Part shown: piece by piece, positions 1-10,214 of the stretch
How the letters are laid out: each line of letters begins with the position of its first letter
Numbering within the stretch: the first letter of the stretch is position 1
Source: Calamus simplicifolius
Taxonomy: Eukaryota; Streptophyta; Magnoliopsida; Arecales; Arecaceae
Direction of reading: 5' to 3'
Length of the DNA: 64,000 nt
NCBI GenBank assembly: GCA_900491605.1
Contig: UESW01004999.1
Span: 498,028 to 562,027 of the forward strand
Translations under genes and position numbers: made by a program
The notes under the pieces: model-generated
What the model saw: the letters and a program-made list of their open reading frames with translations, nothing else
Database searches by the model: none
Told to the model about the DNA's origin: nothing

Positions 1-577
1 CGGGAGTCGACTCGAGGAAAATGGGGAGTCGACTCGAGAAGTGCTCAAAAAACATGGGTTCTGTTGTTTAAGCGGAGTCGACTCGCACAGACAGGAGTCG
101 GCTCGCAAGAATTCAGGGGTCGACTCTTGAAAAGCCAAGGGTCGACTCGAGAAACTCAGGCAAATTGGGGAGTCGACTCGGAAACCCTGAGTCGGCTCGG
201 GACCGATACAAAAATCAGAAAAATGTTCTGATTGACTTTAAAACTTGTCCCAATTAAATTTAAGATATAAATTTGACTTGAATACATTAAATATGAAGTT
301 TATCATGGATTCAAGACATGTTCCAAGAATTCATTGATTGAAATATAATGTATTAAAAATTCCTTTTTGAGATCCTTTTGAGCATACAACTTGAAACTTC
401 TTTTTCTAACGGTTCAAAACTCATTTGATGTGACCATTGATAGTTTATTCCTTTCAATTGAATAAGCTCAAGGTTTTTGATAAATAAACACATTGTTTTC
501 TTTAAGGTACTCATGGCTTTTGGAAATCATCAAAATCAATAAAGTTGGGGCAATTATGTTTCAATAATTTCTCAACA
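1..577 (-). repeat. 3' LTR (partial) of Sirevirus-type copia element A
   Basis: This stretch matches 9185-9728 nearly base for base, with a few substitutions and small indels. It is therefore the inner part of an LTR whose outer end lies left of the window. On the plus strand it ends ...CTCAACA at 577 and is followed at once by a polypyrimidine run, which is the minus-strand polypurine tract. That fixes it as the 3' LTR of a minus-strand element. The first 210 bases hold eight copies of GAGTCGACTC/GAGTCGGCTC-type motifs. Confidence 0.88.
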
Positions 578-1185
578 ATCTCCCCCTTTTTGATGATGAC
601 AAAAACATTGAGTATATGCATTATAAAATTGAAAAAATTTGTGATTCCAAAATCAGCTTTTGTGTTCATGGAAAGGCTCCCCCTCAATGAGGTAGCTCCC
701 CCTATGAACCTTAATCTTATAAATCATTCAAAATTTTTCAAAATCAAAAACTTAAGCAATTCCTTTATGAAATTCAATTTATCTCTTCCCCTTATATGAA
801 ACATATATTTTCTTTTTCTTATTTAGTTCTCTCCCCCTTATTTAATTAGGGCAATTAAAAGCATATAAGGTTTAATGATGATGCATATACGATTAAATCA
901 TATAAATCTCTCCCCCTTTTTTGTAATCAACAAAAAGGTTGAGATGCATCAGAGCATCAAATTGATTAAACTCATTTGAATTCATACAGCATCTAAGTTA
1001 TCAATTGAGTATTAAGATATTCAAAATTATATCAAATTAAATATAAGCATTCAAAGATATTCAAGGGTACTCACAATTAAAATAGACAAAAGTGAAGCAT
1101 CAAACATTCTCATTACTTCAAATGAAAGTACATGGAAATGTAAACTTGTACATTGCATTGAAAGTGAAAAAGATTACATGAAAAC
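578..1185 (-). other. Polypurine-tract region of element A, with repeated PPT-like motifs
   Basis: There is no gene here. On the minus strand the sequence next to the 3' LTR is AAAAAGGGGGAGAT (578-592), the expected primer for plus-strand synthesis. AGGGGGAG-type tracts recur at 677-684, 696-703, 831-840 and 910-922. Repeated PPT motifs upstream of the 3' LTR are a published hallmark of Sireviruses. The rest is AT-rich, and I see no other structure. Confidence 0.7.
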
Positions 1186-2613
1186 TTAAAAATTTCTTCT
1201 AGTGATTCTATTCAAATGATCTACAATTTGCTTCATTCCTTCGCACTGAAGTCTTACATAGTCTTTTAATTTTTCATCAACAAAAGTACAAGCAGAAGTG
1301 ATTTTTTCTTGAAGCTCTGCGTTGCATTGGGAGTATGTCTCCGAGTCACCGCAGATGTCCTTAAGCTCTCCAAAGATATTCTTTAAATTTTCACTTAAGG
1401 ACCCGGTAGATGAGCTGAGAGTGGACTCAATCAATGCAACACGATCACTGAGAGAATACAATGCTTCTTTTAAGTTCATATACTTATCATTAAATTCTTC
1501 TTTCAATCTCTTTCTTGATCACTTAACTCAGACTTGAATAAAGATCGAAGTTGATCTAACTGTGTATCAGAAAAACTAGCAGATGAAACTGAGGAAGACT
1601 GTGCAGGAGCAATAGTAGCAGGGGTAGGATCTGAGTAGGAGCAGGAACAGAATCTGGAATAGATGAACACTGAGGAGGCTCCGGAGAAGAATGTCTCAAG
1701 GAAGGTCTGGGTGCCTCTGCATCTAAGTCTCTATCCTCAGTAACAGTCTTTCTCTCCCAACTTCCATTTTTCTTAATAAACCCCATGCGATGAATTGTAG
1801 CCAAAGTATAATAATCTGTATGTCTTAACTCCTTCTTTGGCTCACAATCACTGAACACAATCCCTTGGCTAAGAAATAATTTAGTCAAAACCATGCCATA
1901 GGGTAAGCTCGATTTCTTCTTTCCGCTACAGTCTGCAATATACCAAATCATCATCCTAGGTAAATTGATGGGTTTCCCAGACACAACTGCATCCATGACA
2001 AAAATATCTCGTTCAGAAACATAGTCAAATCGGCCTGTCTTGGGAAATAGAATCCTGCTGCAAATATTGTGGAGAAGCCTTAATTCCAATGGTAGTTGAC
2101 TAGCAAAGACTTCCTCAAATCCCTCAAAGTTTCGGTTCAAAAGTCGAGTGAGAGCTAGCGACCTATCTTCAGGGGCAAATGTAGAAGGTCCAGACAAGGG
2201 TAACTTCAATAGTCTAGAAAGAATGGAGGATGTAAGATTCAAACCGATGCCTCTAACCTTGCTAACTAAGCCATCATCTCCTCTAGATAAATTCTTGTAA
2301 AACTCTTTGACCAAAGCAGGATAGGTTGGACAATCCAATGAACAAATATACTCAAAACCCATCTCGATTAGTTGTCTACCAATGATGAATCCTCATTCTC
2401 AAACAATTCGAAATCCACTTTCCTTCCTGTGGTTACAATCCTACTGGCTAGAAGATCTACCTGGGGGGTAGGAGCTGGAGCTGGAGCTGGAGGATCACTA
2501 GCCGAAGGTGTAGAAGAAGAATCCGTTGACGGCTCGCGGACGGGTCGTCGGACGGTCCTTTTTCTCTTCACACCGGCGCCACTCAAGCTTGCTCCTCGGG
2601 TTTTGGGTGCCAT
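1186..2613 (-). pseudogene. Element A ORF3 ('putative plant transposon protein' type), frameshifted
   Basis: This third ORF lies downstream of pol on the same strand, where Sirevirus elements carry an extra, sometimes env-like, gene. Three consecutive open pieces read as one protein. 2613-2368 starts MAPKTRG and is basic, then Pro/Ala rich. 2362-1556 is a globular domain resembling the plant transposon protein family Transposase_32 (recognised from memory, with features such as VREFY/VRG and LPY-GM-LT). 1506-1186 is a helical, probably coiled-coil tail. The first frame break is near 2385: the downstream frame continues upstream past its ATG as GRQLIEMGF, so a 1-base indel is likely. The second is near 1510-1560. 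The homologous ORF in element B is broken at different sites, so the ancestral gene was intact. Function is unknown. Confidence 0.7.
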
Positions 2614-3091
2614 TGATCTTGAAGGATTGTTTAATCAGAGGTTAATTGAGGTTTGGAGGGTTTTGGGAAAGTTTTGGAGAGGATTTGGAAGATTTTGGAA
2701 GAATGAAATGTCCGTCGGGTCGACTCGTGCCCTAGATAAATCGACTGGGACCACGTCGAGTCGACTCGCGCAAAGTGTGGAGTCGGCTCGCGACTAGTCA
2801 CAGAGCACGGACACGATCTCGAGTCGACTCGCTCAGAGGAGGGGTCGACTCCTGAGTTTCAGCAGAAACTCGAGTCGACTCCGAAACTCTCGAGTCGGCT
2901 CCCGGACAAATTCAGGGAAAATTTAGACTGAGATTCAGAGAATCCGAATTAAGTCCCAAATTTGATCTTTGAGTATGATTAAAAATCATGGACTTTGAGA
3001 AATCAAATTGATATGAGTTCTAGATAAAATTTCCTTAAGATTTTGAGAATTTGAAAGAATTCTAGATATTTTTCCTTAGAGGTTTCAAAAT
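2614..3091. repeat. Spacer between pol and ORF3 with palindromic GAGTCGACTC array
   Basis: There is no coding region. Between about 2716 and 2905 there are seven copies of the motif GAGTCGACTC or its variants GGGTCGACTC and GAGTCGGCTC, spaced about 20-40 bases apart. The motif is the same as in the LTR of this element. The rest (2906-3091) is AT-rich and runs into the pol stop codon. Confidence 0.8.
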
Positions 3092-5257
3092 TTATTCAAA
3101 AGGATTACAAATTCCTAGCTCTCCTCTAAGATAACAAAATCTTTCTTCATTTAAAGGTTTAGTGAATATGTCAGCTAATTGTTCTTCTGTGTTTACATAA
3201 TCTAAACAAATTTCATCATTAGCTACATGTTCCCTTATAAAATGATATCTAATTTCTATGTGTTTTGTTCTTGAGTGTTGAATTGGATTTTTAGTTAAGT
3301 TGATTGCGCTAGTGTTATCACATCTTATGGGTGTTTTATCAAGTGTGATACCATAGTCTTCAAGTTGTCGCTTAATCCATAGGATTTGCGCACAGCAACT
3401 TCCAGCTGCTACATATTCAGCTTCAGTAGTTGATAATGCAACTGAATTTTGCTTTTTGCTAAACCATGTGATTAAGTTACTACCTAAGAATTGGCATGCA
3501 CCACTTGTGCTCTTTCTATCTAATTTACATCCAGCATAATCAGAATCTGAATATGCAATTAGGTTTAATGTGGAATCTCTAGAATACCATAAACCTACAT
3601 TTTTAGTTCCATTTAGATATCTTAAAATTCTTTTAACAGCTATTAAATGTGATTCTTTAGGTTCAGATTGAAATCTAGCACATAAACATACTGAAAACAT
3701 GATATCTGGTCTACTTGCTGTTAAATAAAGAAGGGATCCGATTATACCTCGATAATACTTTTGGTCAACCTTTTTACCTTCTTCATCTTTGTCCAGCTTG
3801 CATGAAGGACTCATTGGAGTTCCGAGGGGTTTCATTGTTTCCATACCAAACTTTTTGAGTAGTTCTCTTGTGTATTTGGTTTGGTTGATAAAGATTCCCT
3901 CTTTGCATTGTTTGATCTGGAGTCCAAGGAAGAAGTTGAGTTCTCCCATCATGCTCATCTCGAATTCTCCCTGCATCAACTTTGCAAATTCTTGACAAAG
4001 AGAATCGTTAGTAGCACCAAAAATAATGTCATCTACGTATATTTGTACTACAAGTAAATCTTTACCTTTTCTTTTCAAAAACAAAGTTTTATCAACATTT
4101 CCTCTTGTAAAATCATTTTCTATTAAGAATTTACTTAACCTATCATACCAAGCTCTAGGTGCTTGTTTCAAACCATATAAAGCTTTGTGCAATTTAAAAA
4201 CGTGATTTGAAAATTCGTGATCTTCAAAACCTGGTGGTTGTTCTACATAAACTTCTTCATTAATAAATCCATTTAAAAATGCGCTTTTTACATCCATTTG
4301 AAATAAGTTAATGTTCATATGACATGCAAATGCAAGTAATAGCCTAATGGCTTCTAATCTAGCTACAGGTGCAAAGGTTTCATCAAAATCAATACCTTCC
4401 TCTTGATTATATCCTTTAGCAACCAATCTAGCTTTGTTTCTAATTACAATGCCATTTTCATCTAGTTTATTTCTATAAATCCATTTTGATCCTATTACTG
4501 AATGGTTTTTAGGTCTTTCAACTAAGGTCCAAACATTATTTCTTGTAAATTGATTTAGTTCTTCTTGCATAGCTAACATCCAATTATTATCTTTTTCAGC
4601 TTCTTCTATAGTTTTAGGTTCAATTTGTGATACAAATGCAAGATGATTACTAATATTTCTCATGTATGATCTAGTCCTTATTCCTTGAGATGGATCGCCT
4701 ATAATCAATTCCTTAGGATGACTATGAGCATATCTCCAGTCTCTTGGAAGATCTACATCATTATGATCAATATTGACATCATCGTCCTTATGTGAATCAT
4801 CATCTTTAGCCTCTTGTTCATGATCAGAAGATACTTCAATATTAAGTTTTTCAAGATCTTTTTCAATTATGTTTGTATCTTCCTCATCATCAATCTTTTC
4901 AGATCCAGTTGCTAAAGATTCATCAAAAACTACATGAATGGATTCTTCAACTACTAAGGTTTTCTTGTTAAAGATTCTATATGCCTTACTAGTTGTTGAA
5001 TAACCTAGAAAAATTCCTTCATCAGATTTAGCATCAAATTTTCCTAAGTTGTTTTTACCATTATTATGAATGAAACATTTACATCCAAATGCATGAAAGT
5101 ATTTTATATTTGGTTTTCTTTCATTCCATAATTCATAAGGTGTTTTCTTTAATATTGGTCTTATTAAAGCTCTGTTTAAGATGTAACATGCTGTGTTAAT
5201 TGCTTCCGCCCAAAAATACTTTGGTAAGTTGCTTTCACATAGCATGGTACGGGCCAT
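3092..5257 (-). CDS. Element A pol: integrase C-terminus, reverse transcriptase and RNase H
   Basis: A 721-codon open frame covers most of the copia pol. Its first part has the end of the integrase (AEAINTACYILNR, FGCKCF, FLGYS). An acidic linker follows, then a Ty1/copia reverse transcriptase with KARLVAKGYNQ, DVKSAFLNG, LYGLKQAPRAWY and the catalytic YVDD. The C-terminal part is RNase H, with YSDSDYAG, STTEAEYVA and a CDNTSA-IN block followed by RTKHIEIRYHFIRE. It would copy element RNA into DNA in a virus-like particle. This is the longest intact frame in the retroelements here. The upstream integrase core is in a different frame, so the polyprotein as a whole is broken. Confidence 0.93.
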   Translation of the reverse strand: MARTMLCESNLPKYFWAEAINTACYILNRALIRPILKKTPYELWNERKPNIKYFHAFGCKCFIHNNGKNNLGKFDAKSDEGIFLGYSTTSKAYRIFNKKTLVVEESIHVVFDESLATGSEKIDDEEDTNIIEKDLEKLNIEVSSDHEQEAKDDDSHKDDDVNIDHNDVDLPRDWRYAHSHPKELIIGDPSQGIRTRSYMRNISNHLAFVSQIEPKTIEEAEKDNNWMLAMQEELNQFTRNNVWTLVERPKNHSVIGSKWIYRNKLDENGIVIRNKARLVAKGYNQEEGIDFDETFAPVARLEAIRLLLAFACHMNINLFQMDVKSAFLNGFINEEVYVEQPPGFEDHEFSNHVFKLHKALYGLKQAPRAWYDRLSKFLIENDFTRGNVDKTLFLKRKGKDLLVVQIYVDDIIFGATNDSLCQEFAKLMQGEFEMSMMGELNFFLGLQIKQCKEGIFINQTKYTRELLKKFGMETMKPLGTPMSPSCKLDKDEEGKKVDQKYYRGIIGSLLYLTASRPDIMFSVCLCARFQSEPKESHLIAVKRILRYLNGTKNVGLWYSRDSTLNLIAYSDSDYAGCKLDRKSTSGACQFLGSNLITWFSKKQNSVALSTTEAEYVAAGSCCAQILWIKRQLEDYGITLDKTPIRCDNTSAINLTKNPIQHSRTKHIEIRYHFIREHVANDEICLDYVNTEEQLADIFTKPLNEERFCYLRGELGICNPFE

Positions 5258-5262
5258 GTCTT

Positions 5263-5526
5263 CTAGAGTTCTATTTTTCTTTCAACTACACCGTTTTGTT
5301 GTGGAGTCCTAGGGGCTGAAAAATTATGATTAATTCCATTTTCAGTGCAGAAATTTTCAAATAGGTGATTTTCAAATTCTGTTCCATGATCACTTCTTAG
5401 AGATACTATAGTAGTGTTTTTCTCATTTGTGACTTTCTTAAAGAATTTCAGGAAAATTGAGAAAGTCTCATCTTTGTGAGCTAAAAACATTACCCAAGTA
5501 TATCTAGAATAATCATCTACAATCAC
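5263..5526 (-). pseudogene. Element A integrase core fragment
   Basis: This 87-codon piece carries the copia integrase core: VDDYSRYTWV with the first conserved Asp region, SDHGTEF with the second Asp, and PQQNGVVER with the catalytic Glu. It is separated from the preceding pre-integrase domain (ending 5547) and the following pol frame (starting 5257) by small frame changes. Homopolymer-type indels at either end would restore one polyprotein, so either old mutation or sequencing error fits. Confidence 0.85.
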
Positions 5527-5546
5527 TAGACCATATTTCTTTCCTC

Positions 5547-6278
5547 CTAGACTTGTGGTTCTAGTTGGTCCAAAAGGTCCATGTGAAGTAGCTCTAAAGC
5601 CCTAGAAGTTGAAACAATGTTTTTAGATTTAAAAGAACTTCTAGTTTGTTTTCCAAATTGACATGCATCACATATTTTATTATTTTCAAAATCTAATTTA
5701 GGTAATCCTTTAACTAAATCCATTTTAATTAGTTTTGAAATAAGGTGTGTGCTTGCATGACCTAATCTACGATGCCACAACCAACTAATTTCATTTATGT
5801 TAGCATTGTCAGCAATTAAGCAATGATCACTCAAAGATAATTTTTCTAAGTCAACTAAGTAAACATTGCCATGTCTATAACCAGTAAATACAATGCTATC
5901 ATCAATAGAATTAGTTACAGTGCATATAGAAGATTTAAATGAAACATTAAAATTTTTATCACATAATTGGCTTATGCTAATTAGATTATGCTTCAAACCA
6001 TTAACATAAAGTACATTATCAATAACTATAGATGGAGTTATGCGAACTTTACCAAGGCCCATAATTTGACCTTTACCGTTGTCGCCAAACGTCACAACTC
6101 CACCTTTCTTTTCCTCCAGGGTGATGAATTCATCTTTGTCACCCGTCATATGTCTTGAGCAGCCACTATCAAGGTACCACTTTTTCTTTGATCTTTTGGC
6201 TACAAGACATTCCTGCAATAATTTAAACTTTATGCTTAGGTACCCAAGCTTTCTTGGGTCCTTCATGGTTAGTAGCAA
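5547..6278 (-). pseudogene. Element A protease and GAG-pre-integrase region
   Basis: The piece begins in the gag-pol linker. It contains the retroviral-type aspartic protease signature WYLDSGCSRHMTGD (active Asp in LDSG). Next comes the copia pre-integrase zinc-binding region, with WHRRLGHAS followed by CDACQFGKQ (HHCC pattern), and it ends at the start of the integrase core (LLHMDL). Order and residues match a Ty1/copia polyprotein. The frame is lost toward the integrase core at about 5540. Confidence 0.87.
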
Positions 6279-6526
6279 TAAAAATTGTTCCTTTCGGAAC
6301 CCATATTTTCTTAGCTTTAATATTTAACTTGTTGTTATTCTTTAACGTTTTGCATTCAAAGGATTTGTGACCTTTTTCATTACATTTAAAACAAGTTATA
6401 TTACTTTGGTTGCTTTTATAAAAATATTCTTTAGAGATTTCTGTTTCCTTAATGTGTTATATCCTAAACCAGCTTTGTCAAAAACAGCTTTTTGACTATC
6501 TAGGATCATGTTAAGTTTAGTTGAAC

Positions 6527-7323
6527 TTAAGGTGAATTTCTCAACAATGTCTTTATATTTTTTACATCTTTCTTAAGAGAGTCATTTTCTTTAGCTTGCT
6601 GTTCTTTATCTAAAGCTAAAGTTTCTATTTGATCTTTTAAATCTTTAGTTGAGTTTTTAGTTTCAGATTTTAATAAATCTTTTTCTTGATTAAGATTATC
6701 TCTTTCTTTCCTAAGTTCTTCTTTTTCATTAGTTAAGTTCTTAACTTCTAAAGCTAATTCATTTTTACTTTTAGCTAAACTAATATTGTCATTTTTCAAA
6801 AACTTATACTTTTTCTTTAAGGATTTAAAATCAATCATAAGTTCATTGAAAGCCTCAAACATTTCATCAAATGTAAAATCATCATTTGAGTTTTCAGAAC
6901 TTACCTCATTGTCGTTGTCGTCGTCGTTGGCCATGAAGCAAATATTGGCAACTTCCTTTTGCTCATCTTCTTCCGACGAGGAAGATTCATCAGACCATGT
7001 TGCCATGTATGCTTTCTTCTTTTTCTTGTAGGCCTTTTTCAGCAAAGGACAATCATACTTAAATGCCCTGGCTTTTTGCACTCATAACATACTAAGGGCT
7101 CTTTTTCTTTTTCTTTCTCCTTGTCCTTTTTCTTATCCTTTTCTCCTTCAAATCTTGCTCCAAATTTCTTTTTATGAAAGGCCTTTTTCTCATAAACTTC
7201 TGAATTTTTTGGCCAAGAGAGCAGTTTCCTCATCATCTTCATCATTGCTTTCACTGCTGCTCTCTTCCATTTCTGCAGTCTTGAGGGCAAGAGTTTTTCT
7301 TCTTTTTGTTTCCTCCTCAACAT
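6527..7323 (-). pseudogene. Element A gag C-terminal half: zinc knuckle and coiled coil, frameshifted
   Basis: Two overlapping frames make up this region. 7323-7039 has a Lys/Glu-rich stretch followed by a CCHC knuckle start (CYECKKPGH). The frame then shifts near 7080, and 7081-6527 continues with the last Cys (DCPLLKK), an acidic serine cluster and a long Lys/Glu heptad-type coiled coil. The knuckle binds element RNA in the particle. Long coiled-coil gag tails are common in Sireviruses. 6279-6526 between this piece and the protease looks like a decayed continuation of gag (CNEKGH-like second knuckle near 6370). Confidence 0.75.
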
Positions 7324-7978
7324 GCTGCTTCATTGTTAACTCGTGGGTCATTAAGGATCCTAGAAGCTCCTCTAAAGGTAGTGCATTGAGGTCCTTTGCT
7401 TCTTGGATGGCAGTGACTTTTGCTTCCCACGATCTTGGAGACCTAAGAATTTTACGCACAAGATCAGCATTAGAATAAATTCTACCAAGACTTTTCAGAC
7501 CATTCACAATATCAGTAAATCTAGTGAACATGCATGTGATGGTTTCAGTTTGTTCCATAGTAAATAATTCATATTTATGAACCAAAATATTTATTTTTGA
7601 TTCCTTTACTTGGTTTGTTCCTTCATGAGTAATTTCCAACCTATCCCAAATTTCTTTTGCGGAATTACAAGTTGAGATTCGGTTGAATTCATTTGAATCC
7701 AAGGAACAATACAAAATATTAATGGCTTTAGCATTTAGTTGTGCCATTCTCCTATCATTATCATTCCAATCCCTTTCGGGTTTAGGAACAATAGTGCCAT
7801 CAATAAGGTGTGTGGGTGTACTAGGTCCATTAATTATAACACCCCAAAGCTCATAATCAGAAGCTTGAATGAATATCCTCATTCTAGCTTTCCAATAAGA
7901 ATAGTTTGAGCCATTAAAAAGTGGAGGTCTATTCGTAGAATGACCTTCAGCAAAACTTGAACCAATTTGTGTTGCCAT
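7190..7978 (-). CDS. Element A gag, capsid-like N-terminal domain
   Basis: This open frame of 262 codons starts 49 bases inside the PBS on the minus strand. It has the UBN2-type copia gag fold: PPLFNGSNYSYWKARM near the N-terminus, then an all-helical domain with AKEIWDRLE and a KESKINILVHKYELFTM block. It forms the capsid-like shell. The start ATG at 7978 is the first in the leader and gives the usual gag beginning. The frame is lost in the Lys-rich region toward the zinc knuckle. Confidence 0.88.
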   Translation of the reverse strand: MATQIGSSFAEGHSTNRPPLFNGSNYSYWKARMRIFIQASDYELWGVIINGPSTPTHLIDGTIVPKPERDWNDNDRRMAQLNAKAINILYCSLDSNEFNRISTCNSAKEIWDRLEITHEGTNQVKESKINILVHKYELFTMEQTETITCMFTRFTDIVNGLKSLGRIYSNADLVRKILRSPRSWEAKVTAIQEAKDLNALPLEELLGSLMTHELTMKQHVEEETKRRKTLALKTAEMEESSSESNDEDDEETALLAKKFRSL

Positions 7979-8026
7979 ATGGATCTTTAGCCCTTGATCG
8001 TGAGATCAAATTCTAAATGAGCACTT

Positions 8027-8038
8027 GCTCTGATACCA
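8027..8038 (-). other. Primer binding site of element A (initiator tRNA-Met type)
   Basis: The minus strand reads TGGTATCAGAGC, the standard plant copia primer site complementary to initiator Met tRNA. It lies 2 bases inside the LTR end at 8041. Confidence 0.92.
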
Positions 8039-8958
8039 ATTGTTGGCCCAGATGGCAACCCAAGAGGGGGGGGGGGTGAATTGGGTTCTTAAAAATTTAA
8101 GACTTTTTAACTTTAATTGATTAGTTAGCAAGATGTGCAAGTGAGAGGCTAACTAAAAGCAATACACAAGCAAATAAAGAGAGATAGAGATAGAGAAAAT
8201 AAGCACGGCAAACACAAGATAATTTTATAGTGGTTCGGCGCAACCAGCACCTACGTCCACTCCCAAGATTCACTTGGGTCCACACTATAATCTCTCTAGA
8301 TTACAGCCGAGTTGTTTTCCAAGCTCACAACTCAAACTTGTTGTTTTACCGGGTGCACAACGAACCCAGCTGGTTTTAACTCGGGCTTACCAGCACAAAA
8401 CCCTACACGTTGTTTTTCTTGGGCTCACAACTAACCCAACACAAGCACTCCGGCTTGCAACGAGGTATACCAACCTCCACTAATTCAATCCACTGATTGA
8501 ATCAGCAAACAAATAATAAATAGAGTTTGAACAATAATGTGCTCCCCTTGAGCAAATATACAAATGAAGTACAAAATATTAAAAGGTTAGAAAAGCCTGA
8601 TTGTATTGCAGATGGTAGATGCTTGGGCTTTCTTCCTTCTTCTCTTCAACTCCTCTAGAAGTGTTGAATCACGCCTCAGCTAGATTCTTGACCGTTGAAG
8701 ACTTTGGAGTTGAGATGAAGCTTTTTCCTCTTTTGAAAATCCTCGATTTGACCTTTGAAACGCACTTGGATTTTCTTCTGACTTTTGTGGATGATGAGAA
8801 GGAGCAGACGAATCTTTCACTTGGATTTCACTCCTTTTGAATCACTCTTCTTTGAGCTAAAAGATTTTTCCAATATGCTCTGTTTTTCCCTCTTTTCAAA
8901 TGATATTCTTTTCTCTTTTTTGATTTTCTCTGGGTTGTTTTGATTTGAAAAGAACTCC

Positions 8959-8970
8959 TCTATTTATAGA
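8959..8970 (-). promoter_or_regulatory. TATA box of element A 5' LTR
   Basis: The minus strand shows TCTATAAATAGA, a near-ideal plant TATA box. It lies directly downstream (in the element's sense) of the palindromic motif array, as expected for U3. Confidence 0.7.
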
Positions 8971-9072
8971 ATCTGCAAAAATATATCCGTTAGAGACAGG
9001 GAAAAATAGCCGTTATTCAAAAATCTTACCGTTGGGGCTGATGTGTCATCGTTAAAAATCGCGCCCAGAATT

Positions 9073-9395
9073 CGCGGAGTCGACTCGAGCTTTGAGGGAG
9101 TCGGCTCGAGGTCGATTACCAAAAATAGAAACATTTTAACCATTGAGGGGTCGACTCGCGAAAACAAAGTGTCGGCTCCTGAAAGTCGGGAGTCGACTCG
9201 AGGAAAATGGGGAGTCGACTCGAGAAGTGCTCAAAAAATATGGGTTCTGTTGTTTGAGCGGAGTCGACTCGCACAGACAGGAGTCGGCTCGCAAGAATTC
9301 AGGGGTCGACTCTTGAAAAGCCAAGGGTCGACTCGAGAAACTCAGGCAAATTGGGGAGTCGACTCGGAAACCCTGAGTCGGCTCGGGACCGATAC
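9073..9395. repeat. Palindromic GAGTCGACTC/GAGTCGGCTC array in U3 of element A
   Basis: About twelve copies of a 10-bp motif, either the perfect palindrome GAGTCGACTC or the one-base variants GAGTCGGCTC and GGGTCGACTC, are spread over 320 bases with 20-40 base spacing. The array ends about 100 bases upstream of the TATA box. The same motif family sits in the matching LTR at 1-210, in element B's LTRs and in both pre-ORF3 spacers. Confidence 0.85.
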
Positions 9396-9728
9396 AAAAA
9401 TCAGAAAAATGTTCTGATTGACTTTAAAACTTGTCCCAATTAAATTTAAAATATAAATTTGACTTGAATACATTAAATATGACGTTTATCATGGATTCAA
9501 GACATGTTCCAAGAATTCATTGATTGAAATATGTATTAAAAATTCCTTTTTGAATCCTTTTGAGCATACAACTTGAAACTTCTTTTTCTAACGGTTCAAA
9601 ACTCATTTGATCCATTGATAGTTCATTCCTTTCAATTTGAATAAGCTCAAGGTTTTTGATAAATAAACACATTGTTTTCTTTAAGGTACTCATGGCTTTT
9701 GGAAATCGTTGGGGCAATTATGTTTCAA

Positions 9729-10214
9729 TCGCACAGTCCACAGGGAGTCGGCTCGACAGAATCAGGGGTCGACTCGATAATTTATGGGTCGACTCGACAC
9801 AGATGCACATTTCTGTACACTGAGCGGAGTCGACTCTGAAACTCAGGAGTCGGCTCCGGAACGTATCAAAAATCAGAAACTTTTCTGATTGACATTAAAA
9901 TCGTTCCAGATTCATTTTAATTCATTGTTTTGACTTGAAATCAATAAAATTAACATTTAGAATTGATTCAAGAACTATTCCAAAATTCATTGATTAAAAC
10001 ATGAATTATAACATTTCTTTTTGAAAGTTTGAATATTGAGCTTAAAGTCACTTTCAAAATTGATTAAAGTTAAACTTGAGCATTCTCATTGATTGTTCAA
10101 AATAAATTTATTGCTCATTTACATAAACTCATTACATCTTTTAATAAACTCAATGGCTTTTAGTAATCATCAAAATCAATAAGTTGGGGCAATAATTTTC
10201 AATACTTCTCAACA
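9729..10214 (-). repeat. 3' LTR of element B, 5'-truncated at the junction
   Basis: This matches 15742-16217 closely. It is a diverged homologue of the inner part of element A's LTR: same order of motifs and same TTGAC/GATTCAAGA blocks, with many substitutions. It ends ...CTCAACA at 10214, followed by the polypurine tract ATCTCCCCCTTTTTG (plus sense). The join to element A's LTR at 9728/9729 is abrupt and lacks about 1.2 kb of LTR. Confidence 0.82.

Larger units (their letters stand above)
8041..9728 (-). repeat. 5' LTR of element A (inner end intact, outer end truncated)
   Basis: The plus strand starts TGTTGGCCCAGATGG at 8041 beside the PBS, including a run of twelve G. The right part, 9185-9728, is the partner of 1-577. 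By comparison the last 12-16 bases (through CTCAACA) are missing at 9728, where the sequence jumps to the LTR of element B. A TATA box (minus TCTATAAATAGA, plus 8959-8970) puts U3 at about 8970-9728, so transcription would run leftward from about 8930. Internal reading frames here look like noise. Confidence 0.88.

Noticed and set aside
8027..8038. tRNA-Met-like matches as possible tRNA genes (also 61877, 63706, 56464)
   Set aside because: Only the 12-13-base 3' complement of the tRNA is present, as expected for primer sites. No cloverleaf.
9073..9395. Regular short palindromes resembling a CRISPR array
   Set aside because: Plant retroelement context, variable spacing, the spacers are themselves LTR sequence shared by both LTRs, and there are no cas genes.
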